Origin: Beroe forskalii | Taxonomy: Eukaryota > Ctenophora > Nuda > Beroida > Beroidae | Length of the DNA: 64,000 nucleotides | Assembly: GCA_011033025.1 (NCBI GenBank) | Contig: WFMF01000023.1 | Span: forward strand, 682,001-746,000 | Direction of reading: 5' to 3' | In this document: positions 11,259 to 25,000 of the stretch, in pieces | How positions within the stretch are numbered: the first letter of the stretch is position 1 | How the letters are laid out: every line of letters begins with the position of its first letter | Notes under the pieces: generated by a model | What the model was told of the DNA's origin: nothing | Databases searched by the model: none | What the model saw: the letters and a program-made list of their open reading frames with translations, nothing else | Program-made: the position numbers and the translations under genes

Positions 11259-11954
11259 TTATTGCGTTCTGCTCACTATGTTACTACAGATAGCTTCTGC
11301 AAACAGTTCTGCTGTATCAAATCTGTAGTGGAAGAAAGCCACGAGTTCCCCTGAGGGGTCTAGCAGCGCGTAGAACGCACAGTCCGCATCAAAGAGTCGT
11401 TCCCTCACCAGCACACTGGAGTGCAGCTGAGTACTGAGTGATGTGAGGAGTACAGGAAGCAGTGTGACGCCTGACACACCTTTAGGCACCACTACACTCC
11501 TCCCCTCCCTCTCAACTAGCTCAGCTTCCTCGCAGAACTGTAGCTGGACCATGGCACACACGTCCCTCAGAAACTCCTCCTCCTCCTCCTCCTCAGACGA
11601 TGTGACCCTCACTAGCACCCAGGAAGTAGTAGCATGGGGGATGTCAGAGTGGAGCAGGGAGTCATGCACCCGAGGGGAGTCCAGGGTCTTACAGCGAGCT
11701 GCTTTGTAGAACAGCAGCTCCGTAGAGATGTAAGCAACGAGGGATGAAACAACTGTGAAGATGAAAACCTGGGCTGATTCCCTGGGGTAACGGAAGTTTC
11801 TCTTGGCTCTCAGAGCACTGATGGGACTGGGGTAGCTGACTAGACTCCTACATTGGGAGACTAGAGCTCTGTTCCTGACTTTGTGGGGGCTGCGAACCCA
11901 GCCAAAACATTGCTGTGCTGTTCTCAGGCGGGGGAGGACCTGTCTTATTAACAT
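11259..11954 (-). CDS. Unrecognised 231-aa protein with one membrane segment, possibly mitochondrial
   Basis: A single open frame of 231 codons from ATG at 11954 to TAA at 11259. Residues 1-60 are rich in Arg and Ser with few acids (R-Q-V-L-P-R-L-R at the start), like a mitochondrial presequence. VFIFTVVSSLVAYISTELLF (about 67-87) is a probable membrane span. An acidic run SSEEEEEEEF (about 125-134) follows, then a compact C-terminal domain with PVLLTSLSTQL and AFYALLDPSGELVAFFHYRF. I do not recognise the family. Composition is that of a real protein and differs from the surrounding repeats. The Glu run rests on a (CTC)n microsatellite. Further 5' exons cannot be excluded. Confidence 0.6.
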   Translation of the reverse strand: MLIRQVLPRLRTAQQCFGWVRSPHKVRNRALVSQCRSLVSYPSPISALRAKRNFRYPRESAQVFIFTVVSSLVAYISTELLFYKAARCKTLDSPRVHDSLLHSDIPHATTSWVLVRVTSSEEEEEEEFLRDVCAMVQLQFCEEAELVEREGRSVVVPKGVSGVTLLPVLLTSLSTQLHSSVLVRERLFDADCAFYALLDPSGELVAFFHYRFDTAELFAEAICSNIVSRTQ

Positions 11955-12475
11955 GCAGCTGAATGGGATGTGGGTTACAGTATCTCAGTATTATCACAGG
12001 ATCAAACAAACTCTAGGGAGAAAGATTAAAATATGACTGATAGATAAAGGCATCTTCTTATCTATCATGGGTCAGGCAATCATCTGTCATCAGCACTATA
12101 TCAATCAAACTACAGAAATTCAGAAAACAACAAAACAAAAGTCACAAAATGATTACTTAGTAGGTATTAGAAAACGTAATGAATTTCACAATCAATAATT
12201 ATACTGGAATTATTAAAGAGTTAAAGCATTCTACAAAATAGCGTCACGTCTCATCTATGTTCATGTACCCATATGTAATGAATTCATGAATAATACAAGT
12301 TCCTCTGCCTTTACGAAGACAAAACATTAAAATCCTTCACATATTGTCATTTCTTCGCGTATAAGCTTTGAATCAGAGCTGCATACCTTTTCTTCCATAG
12401 CGTACCTCATATGACATCAAACGCACGGAAGTGCTTTTTTCTGAATCCTGGCTGGAGCCAGGTGGAGTTTGTTGA
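11955..12475. other. No gene recognised
   Basis: AT-rich spacer with no supported exon, between the 231-aa gene and the 43-bp array. It may include the promoter and 5' UTR of the 231-aa gene and the 3' UTR of the SLC35F6-like gene. Confidence 0.4.
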
Positions 12476-12479
12476 GCTC

Positions 12480-12909
12480 AGTTAGCCCACAGACTACCGT
12501 CTAGTAGCGGCTGTGAGCCCTCAGTTAGCCCTCAAACTACCGTCTAGTAGCGGCTGTGAGCCCTCAGTTCGCCCTCAAACTACCGTCTAGTAGCGGCTGT
12601 GAGCCCTCAGTTAGCCCTCAAACTACCGTCAAGTAGCGGCTGTGAGCCCTCAGTTCGCCCTCAAACTACCGTCTAGTAGCGGCTGTGAGCCCTCAGTTAG
12701 CCCTCAAACTACCGTCTAGTAGCGGCTGTGAGCCCTCAGTTAGCCCTCAAACTACCGTCTAGTAGCGGCTGTGAGCCCTCAGTTAGCCCTCAAACTACCG
12801 TCTAGTAGCGGCTGTGAGCCCTCAGTTAGCCCTCAAACTACCGTCAAGTAGCGGCTGTGAGCCCTCAGTTAGCCCTCAAACTACCGTCTAGTAGCGGCTG
12901 TGAGCCCTC
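12480..12909 (-). repeat. 43-bp minisatellite made from the SLC35F6-like stop-codon region
   Basis: Ten tandem 43-bp units. The unit nearest the gene is the coding sequence for the last residues (EGSQPLLDGSLRAN) plus the TGA stop; the other nine are near-perfect copies running into the 3' UTR. Internal unit differences are CTA/CAA and TTA/TTC changes. Confidence 0.92.
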
Positions 12910-13026
12910 AAAGTCCGCTGAAATCTCCGCGAATCCGGAAGCTGTGCGCGGTGAGGCGATGCACTTGATGTAGATAACCTCGTTATACAGGAGGGTGCCT
13001 ATCATGAGGAGAACAAAGCCTCCGAT
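12865..13026 (-). CDS. SLC35F6: SLC35F6-like last exon
   Basis: Acceptor CTGCAG|ATCGGA (chosen because IGGFVLLMIGTLLYN then aligns gap-free with the family) and TGA at 12865. An upstream AG at about 13043 would add YGFLQ but break the frame with the only nearby GT donor. The tail ends ADFEGSQPLLDGSLRAN, near a di-leucine. Confidence 0.8.
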   Translation of the reverse strand: MGGFVLLMIGTLLYNEVIYIKCIASPRTASGFAEISADFEGSQPLLDGSLRAN

Positions 13027-16000
13027 CTGCAGGAAACCGTACCTGGGAGGGGGGAATTCGAGTAGAGTACAACAGTTTACACTGTAGTCTATACTGATAG
13101 ACAGTGTACATTGTACATGGTAAAATGTACTGATAGACAGTTTAGTGTACACTGGGAGGGGATAACTCGAGTAGAGCACATTGCATAGTGCACACTGTAC
13201 AATGTACACTGTACTGATTGACAGTTTAGTGTACACTGGTAGGGGTAAATTCGAGTATGTAGTGTATATTGTACAGATACAACAGTGTACATTGTACTGA
13301 TAGACAGTTTAGTGTACACTGGGAGGGGATAACTCGAGTAGAGCACATTGCATACTAGCGTAGAATGAAGAATCAACCATGTACAGTATACATTGTACAT
13401 AGTATATAGAGTACATTGTACATGGTAAAATGTACAATCAACAATGTAGAGTGTACGTAGTTTAGGGTGGTGTACCCATACAGAGTTTAGTGTACATTGT
13501 ACATCCTGTTAAATAATATATTGAACAGTGTACAATGTAAGAATGTACTGGGAGGGGGGAATTCGAGCATATAGAGTACATTGTACAGTGTACAACATTG
13601 TGTACTGTACTGTGTACTCATAAACAGTGTACATTGTACAATGTACACCGTACTATATTGAACTGATCAAGTAACAAACATTAAACAACACCACCGTCTA
13701 CAGACTCATTACAGACTCACTACAGGCACTACATTGCTTTCTGATAACACTACACTCTACAGAAGGACAGATACAAGTAATCTGGTACTACATTGCATTC
13801 TAATCTACAGAGAGGTACTGACGTCATGTCAAAGGACTCCCCGTAAGAGGCGAGGATGAGGGGACACTATCAAAGGAACAGAGGACCCTATCACTAACAG
13901 GGGACACTATCAAGTTAACAGAGGACCCTATCACTAACAGGGGACACTATCAAGTTAACAGAGGACCCTATCACTAACAGGGGACACTATCAAGTTAACA
14001 GAGGACCCTATCACTAACAGGGGACACCATCAAAGTAACAGAGTACCCTATCACTAACAGGGGACACTATCAAGTTAACAGAGGACCCTATCACTAACAG
14101 GGGACACTATCAAGTTAACAGAGGACCCTATCACTAACAGGGGACACTATCAAGTTAACACAGGACCCTATCACTAACAGGGGACACTATCAAGTTAACA
14201 GAGGACCCTATCACTAACAGGGGACACTATCAAGTTAACAGAGGACCCTATCACTAACAGGGGACACTATCAAGTTAACAGAGGACCCTATCACTAACAG
14301 GGGACACTATCAAGTTAACAGAGGACCCTATCACTAACAGGGGACACTATCAAGTTAACAGAGGACCCTATCACTAACAGGGGGGACACTATCAAGTTAA
14401 CAGAGGACCCTATCACTAACAGGGGACCCTATCAAGTTAACAGAGGACCCTATCACTAACAGGGGACACTATCAAGTTAACAGAGGACCCTATCACTAAC
14501 AGGGGACACTATCAAGTTAACAGAGGACCCTATCACTAACAGGGGACACTATCAAGTTAACAGAGGACCCTATCACTAACAGGGGACACTATCAAGTTAA
14601 CAGAGGACCCTATCACTAACAGGGGACACTATCAAGTTAACAGAGGACCCTATCACTAACAGGGGACACTATCAAGTTAACAGAGGACCCTATCACTAAC
14701 AGGGGACACTATCAAGTTAACAGAGGACCCTATCACTAACAGGGGACACTATCAAGTTAACAGAGGACCCTATCACTAACAGGGGACACTATCAAGTTAA
14801 CAGAGGACCCTATCACAAACAGGGGACCCTATCAAGTTAACAGAGGACCCTATCACTAACAGGGGACACTATCAAGTTAACAGAGGACCCTATCACTAAC
14901 AGGGGACACTATCAAGTTAACAGAGGACCCTATCACTAACAGGGGACACTATCAAGTTAACAGAGGACCCTATCACTAACAGGGGACACTATCAAGTTAA
15001 CAGAGGACCCTATCACTAACAGGGGACACTATCAAGTTAACAGAGGACCCTATCACTAACAGGGGAGCGGACACTATCAAGTTAACAGAGGACCCTATCA
15101 CTAACAGGGGACACTATCAAGTTAACAGAGGACCCTATCACTAACAGGGGACACTATCAAGTTAACAGAGGACCCTATCACTAACAGGGGACACTATCAA
15201 GTTAACAGAGGACCCTATCACTAACAGGGGACACTATCAAGTTAACAGAGGACCCTATCAATAACAGGGGACACTATCAAGTTAACAGAGGACCCTATCA
15301 CTAACAGGGGACATATCAAGTTAACAGATGACTGTGTCACTAACAGGGGACCCTATCAAGTTAACAGAGGACCCTATCACTAACAGGGGACACTATCAAG
15401 TTAACAGAGGACCCTATCACTAACAGGGGACTACAAGTATCAACCCTATCACTAACAGAGGACCCTATCACTAACAGGGGACACTATCAAGTTAACAGAG
15501 GACCTATCACTAACAGGGGACACTATCAAGTTAACAGAGGACCCTATCACTAACAGGGGACACTATCAAGTTAACAGAGGACCCTATCACTAACAGGGGA
15601 CACTATCAAGTTAACAGAGGACCCTATCACTAACAGGGGACACTATCAAGTTAACAGAGGACCCTATCACTAACAGGGGACACTATCAAGTTAACAGAGG
15701 ACCCTATCACTAACAGGGGACACTATCAAGTTAACAGAGGACCCTATCACTAACAGGGGACACTATCAAGTTAACAGAGGACCCTATCACTAACAGGGGA
15801 CACTATCAAGTTAACAGAGGACCCTATCACTAACAGGGGACACTATCAAGTTAACAGAGGACCCTATCACTAACATGGGACACTATCAAGTTAACAGAGG
15901 ACCCTATCACTAACAGGGGACACTATCAAGTTAACACTTAACAGAGGACCCTATAACTAAAAGGGGACACTATCAAGTTAACAGAGGACTGTATCACTAA

Positions 16001-19000
16001 CAGGGGACACTATCAAGTTAACAGAGGACCCTATCACTAACAGGGGACACTATCAAGTTAACAGAGGACCCTATCACTAACAGGGGACACTATCAAGTTA
16101 ACAGAGGACCCTATCACTAACAGGGGACACTATCAAGTTAACAGAGGACCCTATCACTAACTGACTAACAGGGGACACTAACAAGTTAACAGAGGACCCT
16201 ATCACTAACAGGAGACACTATCAAGTTAACAGAGGACCCTATCACTAACAGGGGACACTATCAAGTTAACAGAGGACCCTATCACTAACAGGGGACACTA
16301 TCAAGTTAACAGAGGACCCTATCACTAACAGGGGACCCTATCAAGTTAACAGGGGACCCTATCACTAACAGGGGACACTATCAAGTTAACAGAGGACCCT
16401 ATCACTAACAGGGGACACTATCAAGTTAACAGAGGACCCTATCACTAACAGGGGACACTATCAAGTTAACAGAGGACCTATCACTAACAGGGGACACTAT
16501 CAAGTTAACAGAGGACCTATCACTAACAGGGACACTATCAAGTTAACAGAGGACCCTATCACTAACAGGGGACACTATCAAGTTAACAGAGGACCCTATC
16601 ACTAACAGGGGACACTATCAAGTTAACAGAGGACCCTATCACTAACAGGGGACACTATCAAGTTAACAGAGGACCCTATCACTAACAGGGGACACTATCA
16701 AGTTAACAGAGGACCTATCACTAACAGGGGACACTATCAAGTTAACAGAGGACCCTATCACTAACAGGGGACACTATCAAGTTAACAGAGGACCCTATCA
16801 CTAACAGGGGACACTATCAAGTTAACAGAGGACCCTATCACTAACAGGGGACACTATCAAGTTAACAGAGGACCCTATCACTAACAGGGGACACTTTCAA
16901 GTTAACAGAGGACCCTATCACTAACAGGGGACACTATCAAGTTAACAGAGGACCCTATCACTAACAGGGGACACTATCAAGTTAAACAGTTAACAGAGGA
17001 CCCTATCACTTACAGGGAACACCATCAAGTTAACAGAGGACCCTATCACTAACAGGGGACACTATCAAGTTAACAGAGGACCCTATCACTAACAGAGGAC
17101 ACTATCAAGTTAACAGAGGACCCTATCACTAACAGGGGACACTATCAAGGACCCTATCACTAACAGAGGACCCTATCACTAACAGGGGACCCTACTATCA
17201 AGACACTATCAACAGAGGACCCTATCACTAACAGGGGACACTATCAAGTTAACAGAGGACCCTATCACTAACAGGGGACACTATCAAGTTAACAGAGGAC
17301 CCTATCACTAACAGGGGACACTATCAAGTTAACAGAGGACCCTATCACTAACAGGGGACACTATCAAGTTAACAGAGGACCCTATCACTAACAGGGGACA
17401 CTATCAAGTTAACAGAGGACCCTATCACTAACAGGGGACACTATCAAGTTAACAGAGGACCCTATCACTAACAGGGGACACTATCAAGTTAACAGAGGAC
17501 CCTATCACTAACAGGGGACACTATCAAGTTAACAGAGGACCCTATCACTAACAGGGGACACTATCAAGTTAACAGAGGACCTATCACTAACAGGGGACAC
17601 TATCAAGTTAACAGAGGACCCTATCACTAACAGGGGACACTATCAAGTTAACAGAGGACCTATCACTAACAGGGGACACTATCAAGTTAACAGAGGACCC
17701 TATCACTAACAGGGGACACTATCAAGTTAACAGAGGACCCTATCACTAACAGGGGACACTATCAAGTTAACAGAGGACCCTATCACTAACAGGGTACACT
17801 ATCAAGTTAACAGAGGACCCTATCACTAACAGGGGACACTATCAAGTTAACAGAGGACCCTATCACTAACAGGGGACACTATCAAGTTAACAGAGGACCC
17901 TATCACTAACAGGGGACACTATCAAGTTAACAGAGGACCCTATCACTAACAGGGGACACTATCAAGTTAACAGAGGACCCTATCACTAACAGGGGACACT
18001 ATCAAGTTAACAGAGGACCCTATCACTAACAGGGGACACTATCAAGTTAACAGAGGACCCTATCACTAACAGGGGACACTATCAAGTTAACAGAGGACCC
18101 TATCACTAACAGGGGACACTATCAAGTTAACAGAGGACCTATCACTAACAGGGGACACTATCAAGTTAACAGAGGACCCTATCACTAACAGGGGACACTA
18201 TCAAGTTAACAGAGGACCCTATCACTAACAGGGGACACTATCAAGTTAACAGAGGACCCTATCACTAACAGGGGACACTATCAAGTTAACAGAGGACCCT
18301 ATCACTAACAGGGGACACTATCAAGTTAACAGAGGACCCTATCACTAACAGGGGACACTATCAAGTTAACAGAGGACCCTATCACTAACAGGGGACACTA
18401 TCAAGTTAACAAGGGACCCTATCACTAACAGGGGACACTATCAAGTTAACAGAGGACCCTATCAAGTATCACTAACAGGGGACACTATCAAGTTAACAGA
18501 GGACCCTATCACTAACAGGGGACACTATCAAGTTAACAGAGGACCCTATCACTAACAGGGGACACTATCAAGTTAACAGAGGACCCTATCACTAACAGGG
18601 GACACTATCAAGTTAACAGAGGACCCTATCACTAACAGGGGACACTATCAAGTTAACAGAGGACCCTATCACTAACAGGGGACACTATCAAGTTAACAGA
18701 GGACCCTATCACTAACAGGGGACACTATCAAGTTAACAGAGGACCCTATCACTAACAGGGACACTATCAAGTTAACAGAGGACCCTATCACTAACAGGGG
18801 ACACTATCAAGTTAACAGAGGACCCTCACTACTAACAGGGGACACTATCAAGTTAACAGAGACCTATCACTAACAGGGGACACTATCAAGTTAACAGAGG
18901 ACCCTATCACTAACAGGGGACACTATCAAGTTAACAGAGGACCCTATCACTAACAGGGGACACTATCAAGTTAACAAAGGACCCAATCACTAACAGGGGA

Positions 19001-22000
19001 CACTATCAAGTTAACAGAGGACCCTATCACTAACAGGACACTATCAAGGAGGACCCTATCACTAACAGGGACACTATCAAGTTAACAGGACCCTATCACT
19101 AACAGGGGACACTATCAAGTTAACAGAGGACCCTATCACTAACAGGGGACACTATCAAGTTAACAGAGGACCCTATCACTAACAGGGGACACTATCAAGT
19201 TAACAGAGGACCCTATCACTAACAGGGGACACTATCAAGTTAACAGAGGACCCTATCACTAACAGGGGACACTATCAAGTTAACAGAGGACCCTATCACT
19301 AACAGGGGACACTATCAAGTTAACAGAGGACCCTATCACTAACAGGGGACACTATCAAGTTAACAGAGGACCCTATCACTAACAGGGGACACTATCAAGT
19401 TAACAGAGGACCCTATCACTAACAGGGGACACTATCAAGTTAACAGAGGACCCTATCACTAACAGGGGACACTATCAAGTTAACAGAGGACCCTATCACT
19501 AACAGGGGACACTATCAAGTTAACAGAGGACCCTATCACTAACAGGGGACACTATCAAACAGAGGACCCTATAAACAGAGGACCCTATCACTAACAGGGG
19601 ACCCTATCACTAACAGGGGAACAGTTAACAGGGACCCTATCACTAACAGGGGACACTATCAAGTTAACAGAGGACCCTATCACTAACAGGGGACACTATC
19701 AAGTTAACAGAGGACCCTATCACTAACAGGGGACACTATCAAGTTAACAGAGGACCCTATCAGTAACAGGGGACACTATCAAGTTAACAGAGGACCCTAT
19801 CACTAACAGGGGACACTATCAAGTTAACAGAGAACCCTATCACTAACAGTGGACACTATCAAGTTAACAGAGGACCCTATCACTAACAAAGGACACTATC
19901 AAGTTAACAGAGGACCCTATCACTAACAGGGTACACTATCAAGTTAACAGAGGACCCTATCACTAACAGGGGACACTATCAAGTTAACAGAGAACCCCTA
20001 TCACTAACAGGGGACACTATCAACACTATCAAGTAACAGAGGACCCTATCACTAACAGGGGACACTATCAAGTTAAACAGTTAACAGAGGACCCTATCAC
20101 TAACAGGGGACACTATCAAGTTAACAGAGGACCCTATCACTAACAGGGGACACTATCAAGTTAACAGAGGACCCTATCACTAACAGGAGACACTATCAAG
20201 TAAACAGGAACCCTATCACTAACAGGGGACACTATCAAGTTAACAGAGGACCCTATCACTAACAGGGGACACTATCAAGTTAACAGAGGACCGTATCACT
20301 AACAGGGGACCATATCAAGTTAACAGAGGACCCTATCACTAACAGGGGACACTATCAAGTTAACAGAGGACCCTATCACTAACAGGGGACACTATCAAGT
20401 TAACAGAGGACCCTATCACTAACAGGGGACACTATCAAGTTAACAGAGGACCCTATCACTAACAGGGGACACTATCAAGTTAACAGAGGACCCTATCACT
20501 AACAGGGGACACTATCAAGTTAACAGAGGACCCTATCACTAACAGGGGACACAATCAAGTTAACAGAGGACCTATCACTAACAGGGGACACTATCAAGTT
20601 AACAAAGGACCCTATCACTAACAGGGGACACTATCAAGTTAACAGGACCCTATCACTAACAGGGGACACTATCTATCAAGTTAACAGGGGACCCTATCAC
20701 TAACAGGGGACACTATCAAGTTAACAGAGGACCCTATCACTAACAGGGGACACTATCAAGTTAACAGAGGACCCTATCACTAACAGGGGACACTATCAAG
20801 TTAACAGAGGACCCGTATCATGACTAACAGGGGACACTATCAAGTTAACAGAGGACCCTATCACTAACAGGGGACACTATCAAGTTAACAGAGGACCCTA
20901 TCACTAACAGGGGACACTATCAAGTTAACAGAGGACCCTATCACTAACAGGGGACACTATCAAGTTAACAGAGGACCTATCACTAACAGGGGACACTATC
21001 AAGTTAACAGAGGACCCTATCACTAACAGGGGACACTATCAAGTTAACAGAGGACCCTATCACTAACAGGGGACACTATCAAGTTAACAGAGGACCCTCC
21101 CACTAACAGGGGACACTATCAAGTTAACAGAGGACCCTATCACTAACAGGGGACACTATCAAGTTAACAGAGGACCCTATCACTAACAGGGGACACTATC
21201 AAGTTAACAGAGGACCCTATCACTAACAGGGGACTATCAAGTTAACAGAGGACCCTATCACTAACAGGGGACACTATCAAGTTAACAGAGGACCCTATCA
21301 CTAACAGTGGACACTATCAAGTTAACAGAGGACCCTATCACTAACAGGGGACACTATCAAGTTAACAGAGGACCTTATCACTAACAGGGGACACTATCAA
21401 GTTAACAGAGGACCCTATCACTAACAGGGGACACTATCAAGGGGACCTATCACTCAAACAGGGGACACTATCAAGTTAACAGAGGACCCTATCACTAACA
21501 GGGGACACTATCAAGTTAACAGAGGACCTATCACTAACAGAGGACCTATCACTAACAGGGGACACTATCAAGTTAACAGAGGACCCTATCACTAACAGGG
21601 GACACTCTCAAGTTAACAGAGGACCCTATCACTAACAGGGGACCCTATCAAGTTAACAGAGGACACTATCAAGTTAACAAAGGGCCCTATCACTAACAGA
21701 GGACCCTATCACTAACAGGGGACACTATCAAGTTAACAGAGGACCCTATCACTAACAGGGGACACTATCAAGTTAACAGAGGACCCTATCACTAACAGGG
21801 GACACTATCAAGTTAACAGAGGACCCTATCACTAACAGGGGACACTATCAAGTTAACAGAGGACCCTATCAGTAACAGGGGACACTATCAAGTTAACAGA
21901 GGACCCTATCATAACGGGGGAAACTATCAAGTTAACAGAGGACCCTTTCACTAACAGGGGACACTATCAAGTTAACAGAGGACCTATCACTAACAGGGGA

Positions 22001-25000
22001 CACTATCAAGGACACAACAGAGGACCCTATCACTCACAGGGGACACTATCAAGTTAACAGAGGACCCTATCACTAACAGGGGACACTATCAAGTTAACAG
22101 AGGACCCTATCACTAACAGGGGACACTATCAAGTTAACAGAGGACCCTATCACTAACAGGGGACACTATCAAGTTAACAGAGGACCCTATCACTAACAGG
22201 GGACACTATCAAGTTAACAGAGGACCCTATCACTAACAGGGGACACTATCTTCCACATCTGAAACAGAGAAGATTAACAAGAACGACAAAACAGGTATCA
22301 GAAAACTAGTTAATCAGCACTAACACATTTTAATGACTCGAAGGAAAGTTAATCTGTTTACTGGCGCCTCTTTTCCATCCCATCTTTGTCCCTGTGCTCC
22401 CTCAGTCGATGCTAACGAATCAGGGTGCAAAAAAACACAACTTTACTATAAGGGAGAGAATGTATAACGAATTGAGGGGGCCAACACCGAAAAAACCCCA
22501 TAAACCTCAAAAAATTTGCCAATTTCTATATCCTCTGGGGGTTTTCCGGGGCTGCCCCCCAAGGAGGAATGTTCCCAACCTGGGCTATAGCGTCGAGGGA
22601 GTTCTCGTAGCTGTGTAATGGTGAGCCGCTCCCGGGATGAAGTAACACACGGGGGAGAACCAGGAGGGACATGAAGAGGACTGAACGCTCCTTCCATTCC
22701 CACCACCTGGGGAAGGGGGGTGAAAGGGGAGGTAAAGTTGTGGGAGGAAAGGGGAGGGTAAAGAGGGGGGGATGAAAAGGGAGGGGTAAAAGGGGGGGGG
22801 GTTAAAAGGGGAGAACCAGAAGCGACATGAAGAGACTCCAAACGCTCTTCCATTCCCCTCCACCTGGGGAAGGGGTTGAAAGGGGGAGGCGAAGTGGGGG
22901 GTAAAGGGGGGGTTATAGGAGGGGGTAAAAGAGGAGTGTGAATTTGGGAGGGTAAAAGGGGGGTGAGGGGGGGTTAAGGGGGTTAAAGGGGTGGTAAGAG
23001 GAGGGGGGTTAAGGGGGGGTATAAGGGGGGAGTTAAAGGGGGGACCACAATGGACATGAAGAGAACATACCCACCGCCTGGAGAGGTAAACAATACATTG
23101 AACAGTGAACACGGGGCGGAGCGGGGCGGTGGATGAAAGTAAAGGGTAACCACTGGGGGGTTGGGGAAAAGTAAAGGTGGAGCATTGACAGAGCTTATTA
23201 GCAACTCAGAACTATGGCAGTTGATAGAAGAATTCATGGCGACTTCATACCTGGGTTGTTGTATGTTAAAAGTGTTAAAAGTCTGATGATGACACTTAAC
23301 GAAGTCTGATGACACATTTGTAACAAGACAAAAAGACGGAGCATTAAATCGAGTAAATGATGGATTCATCTGAACTGGTGGGTTTAGAGAACCCTCTAAA
23401 AGACAAAGGGTACCATGGTAACAAACAAAATGACGTCACCATGACGACTTTCTGCCCCACCATGAACTTGATGTCGTTGACAAATTCACACCATGAAATT
23501 CACCATGCCATTACAACTTGATGTCGTCGCGACAACAAAACTGACGTCACCATGACGACTTAATAACTTGTCACCATGACGACTTGATGTCGTCACCATG
23601 ACAACTTGATGTCGTCACCATGATAACTTGATGTCGTCGCCATGACAACTTGATGTCGTCGCCATGACAACTTGATGTCGTCACCATGACAACTTGATGT
23701 CGTCACCATGACAACTTGATGTCGTCACCATGACAACTTGATGTCGTTACCATGACAACTTGATGTCGTCGCCATGACAACTTGATGTCGTCACCATGGC
23801 AACACTCAAAGCCCTTAGTGGTGCCCCTCCGGGGTTTTCAATGAATCAATCAACTTGATGTCGTCACCATGACAACTTGATGTCGTCACCATGACAACTT
23901 GATGTCGTCACCATGACAACTTGATGTCGTCACCATGGCGACTTGATGTCGTCACCATGGCAACACTCAAAGCCCTTAGTGGTGCCCATGACAACTTGAT
24001 GTCGTCACAACTTGATGTCGTCACCATGACAACTTGATGTCGTCACCATGACAACTTGATGTCGTCACCATGACAACTTATGTCGTCACCATGACAACTT
24101 GATGTCGTCACCATGGCGACTTGATGTCGTCACCATGACAACTTGATGTCGTCACCATGACAACTTGATGTCGTCACCATGACAACTTGATGTCGTCACC
24201 ATGACAACTTGATGTCGTCACCATGATGTCGTCAACTTGATGTTGTCACCATGACAACACCATGACAACGATGTCGTCACCTCACCTGTATAGGCGGCAC
24301 GTTGTGCTTCTTGATGTACAGCTCCTCTATTATCATCTGCGAAGCACTGACCAGCTGAGCAAGCAGAATCAACACGATACCCAGCAACATTTCACCTGAA
24401 AAAGCAACATTTCACCTGAACAAGCAACATTTCACCTGAAAAAGCAACATTTCACCTGAAAAAGCAACATTTCACCTGAAATAGGCAACGTTTCACCTGA
24501 ACAAGCAACGTTTCACCTGAACAAGCAACATTTCACCTGAACAAGCAACATTTCACCTGAACAAGCAACGTTTCACCTGAAAAACAACATTTCACCTAAA
24601 TAAGGAACATCTCAAATTCCCAAGCAATGAGGGAATCAGCAAGGAATAGACGGTCTCAGATGAGAAACGAAAGAAAATTAACAAGTAGTTGTGAGTTGTA
24701 AACCGAAGGGCAAAGAGTGTGTAATATAAAAGTAATAGAGGGCCTTTAAAACCTTCCATAGATTCGTTACTACCTTTATCATCAATAGATTGATGTAAAG
24801 AATATTAACGTATACTGTTTTTCATTTATTATCGATGTGCTATTCCAATTTACCCATACAAAAGGATGATTTTTCATAATAGAAATACTAATTACATCAA
24901 ACAATGTGAAAATTGAAATGAGAGTTGAGTAATGGGATCCAATACTGAATTATCAATTAGTAAATTATCAAACTCACTCGCACTTTTCAGGGTTAATGGT

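Noticed and set aside
13019-13866. A non-canonical SLC35F6-like last intron bounded by CAGTAC/CAGGTAC repeats
   Set aside because: Using the acceptor CTGCAG|ATCGGA with donor TCA|GTACCT gives a canonical, in-frame join that aligns with the family without gaps.
13861-22250. CRISPR-like array of short direct repeats
   Set aside because: There are no unique spacers, units are directly tandem, the setting is a eukaryotic intron and no cas genes exist.
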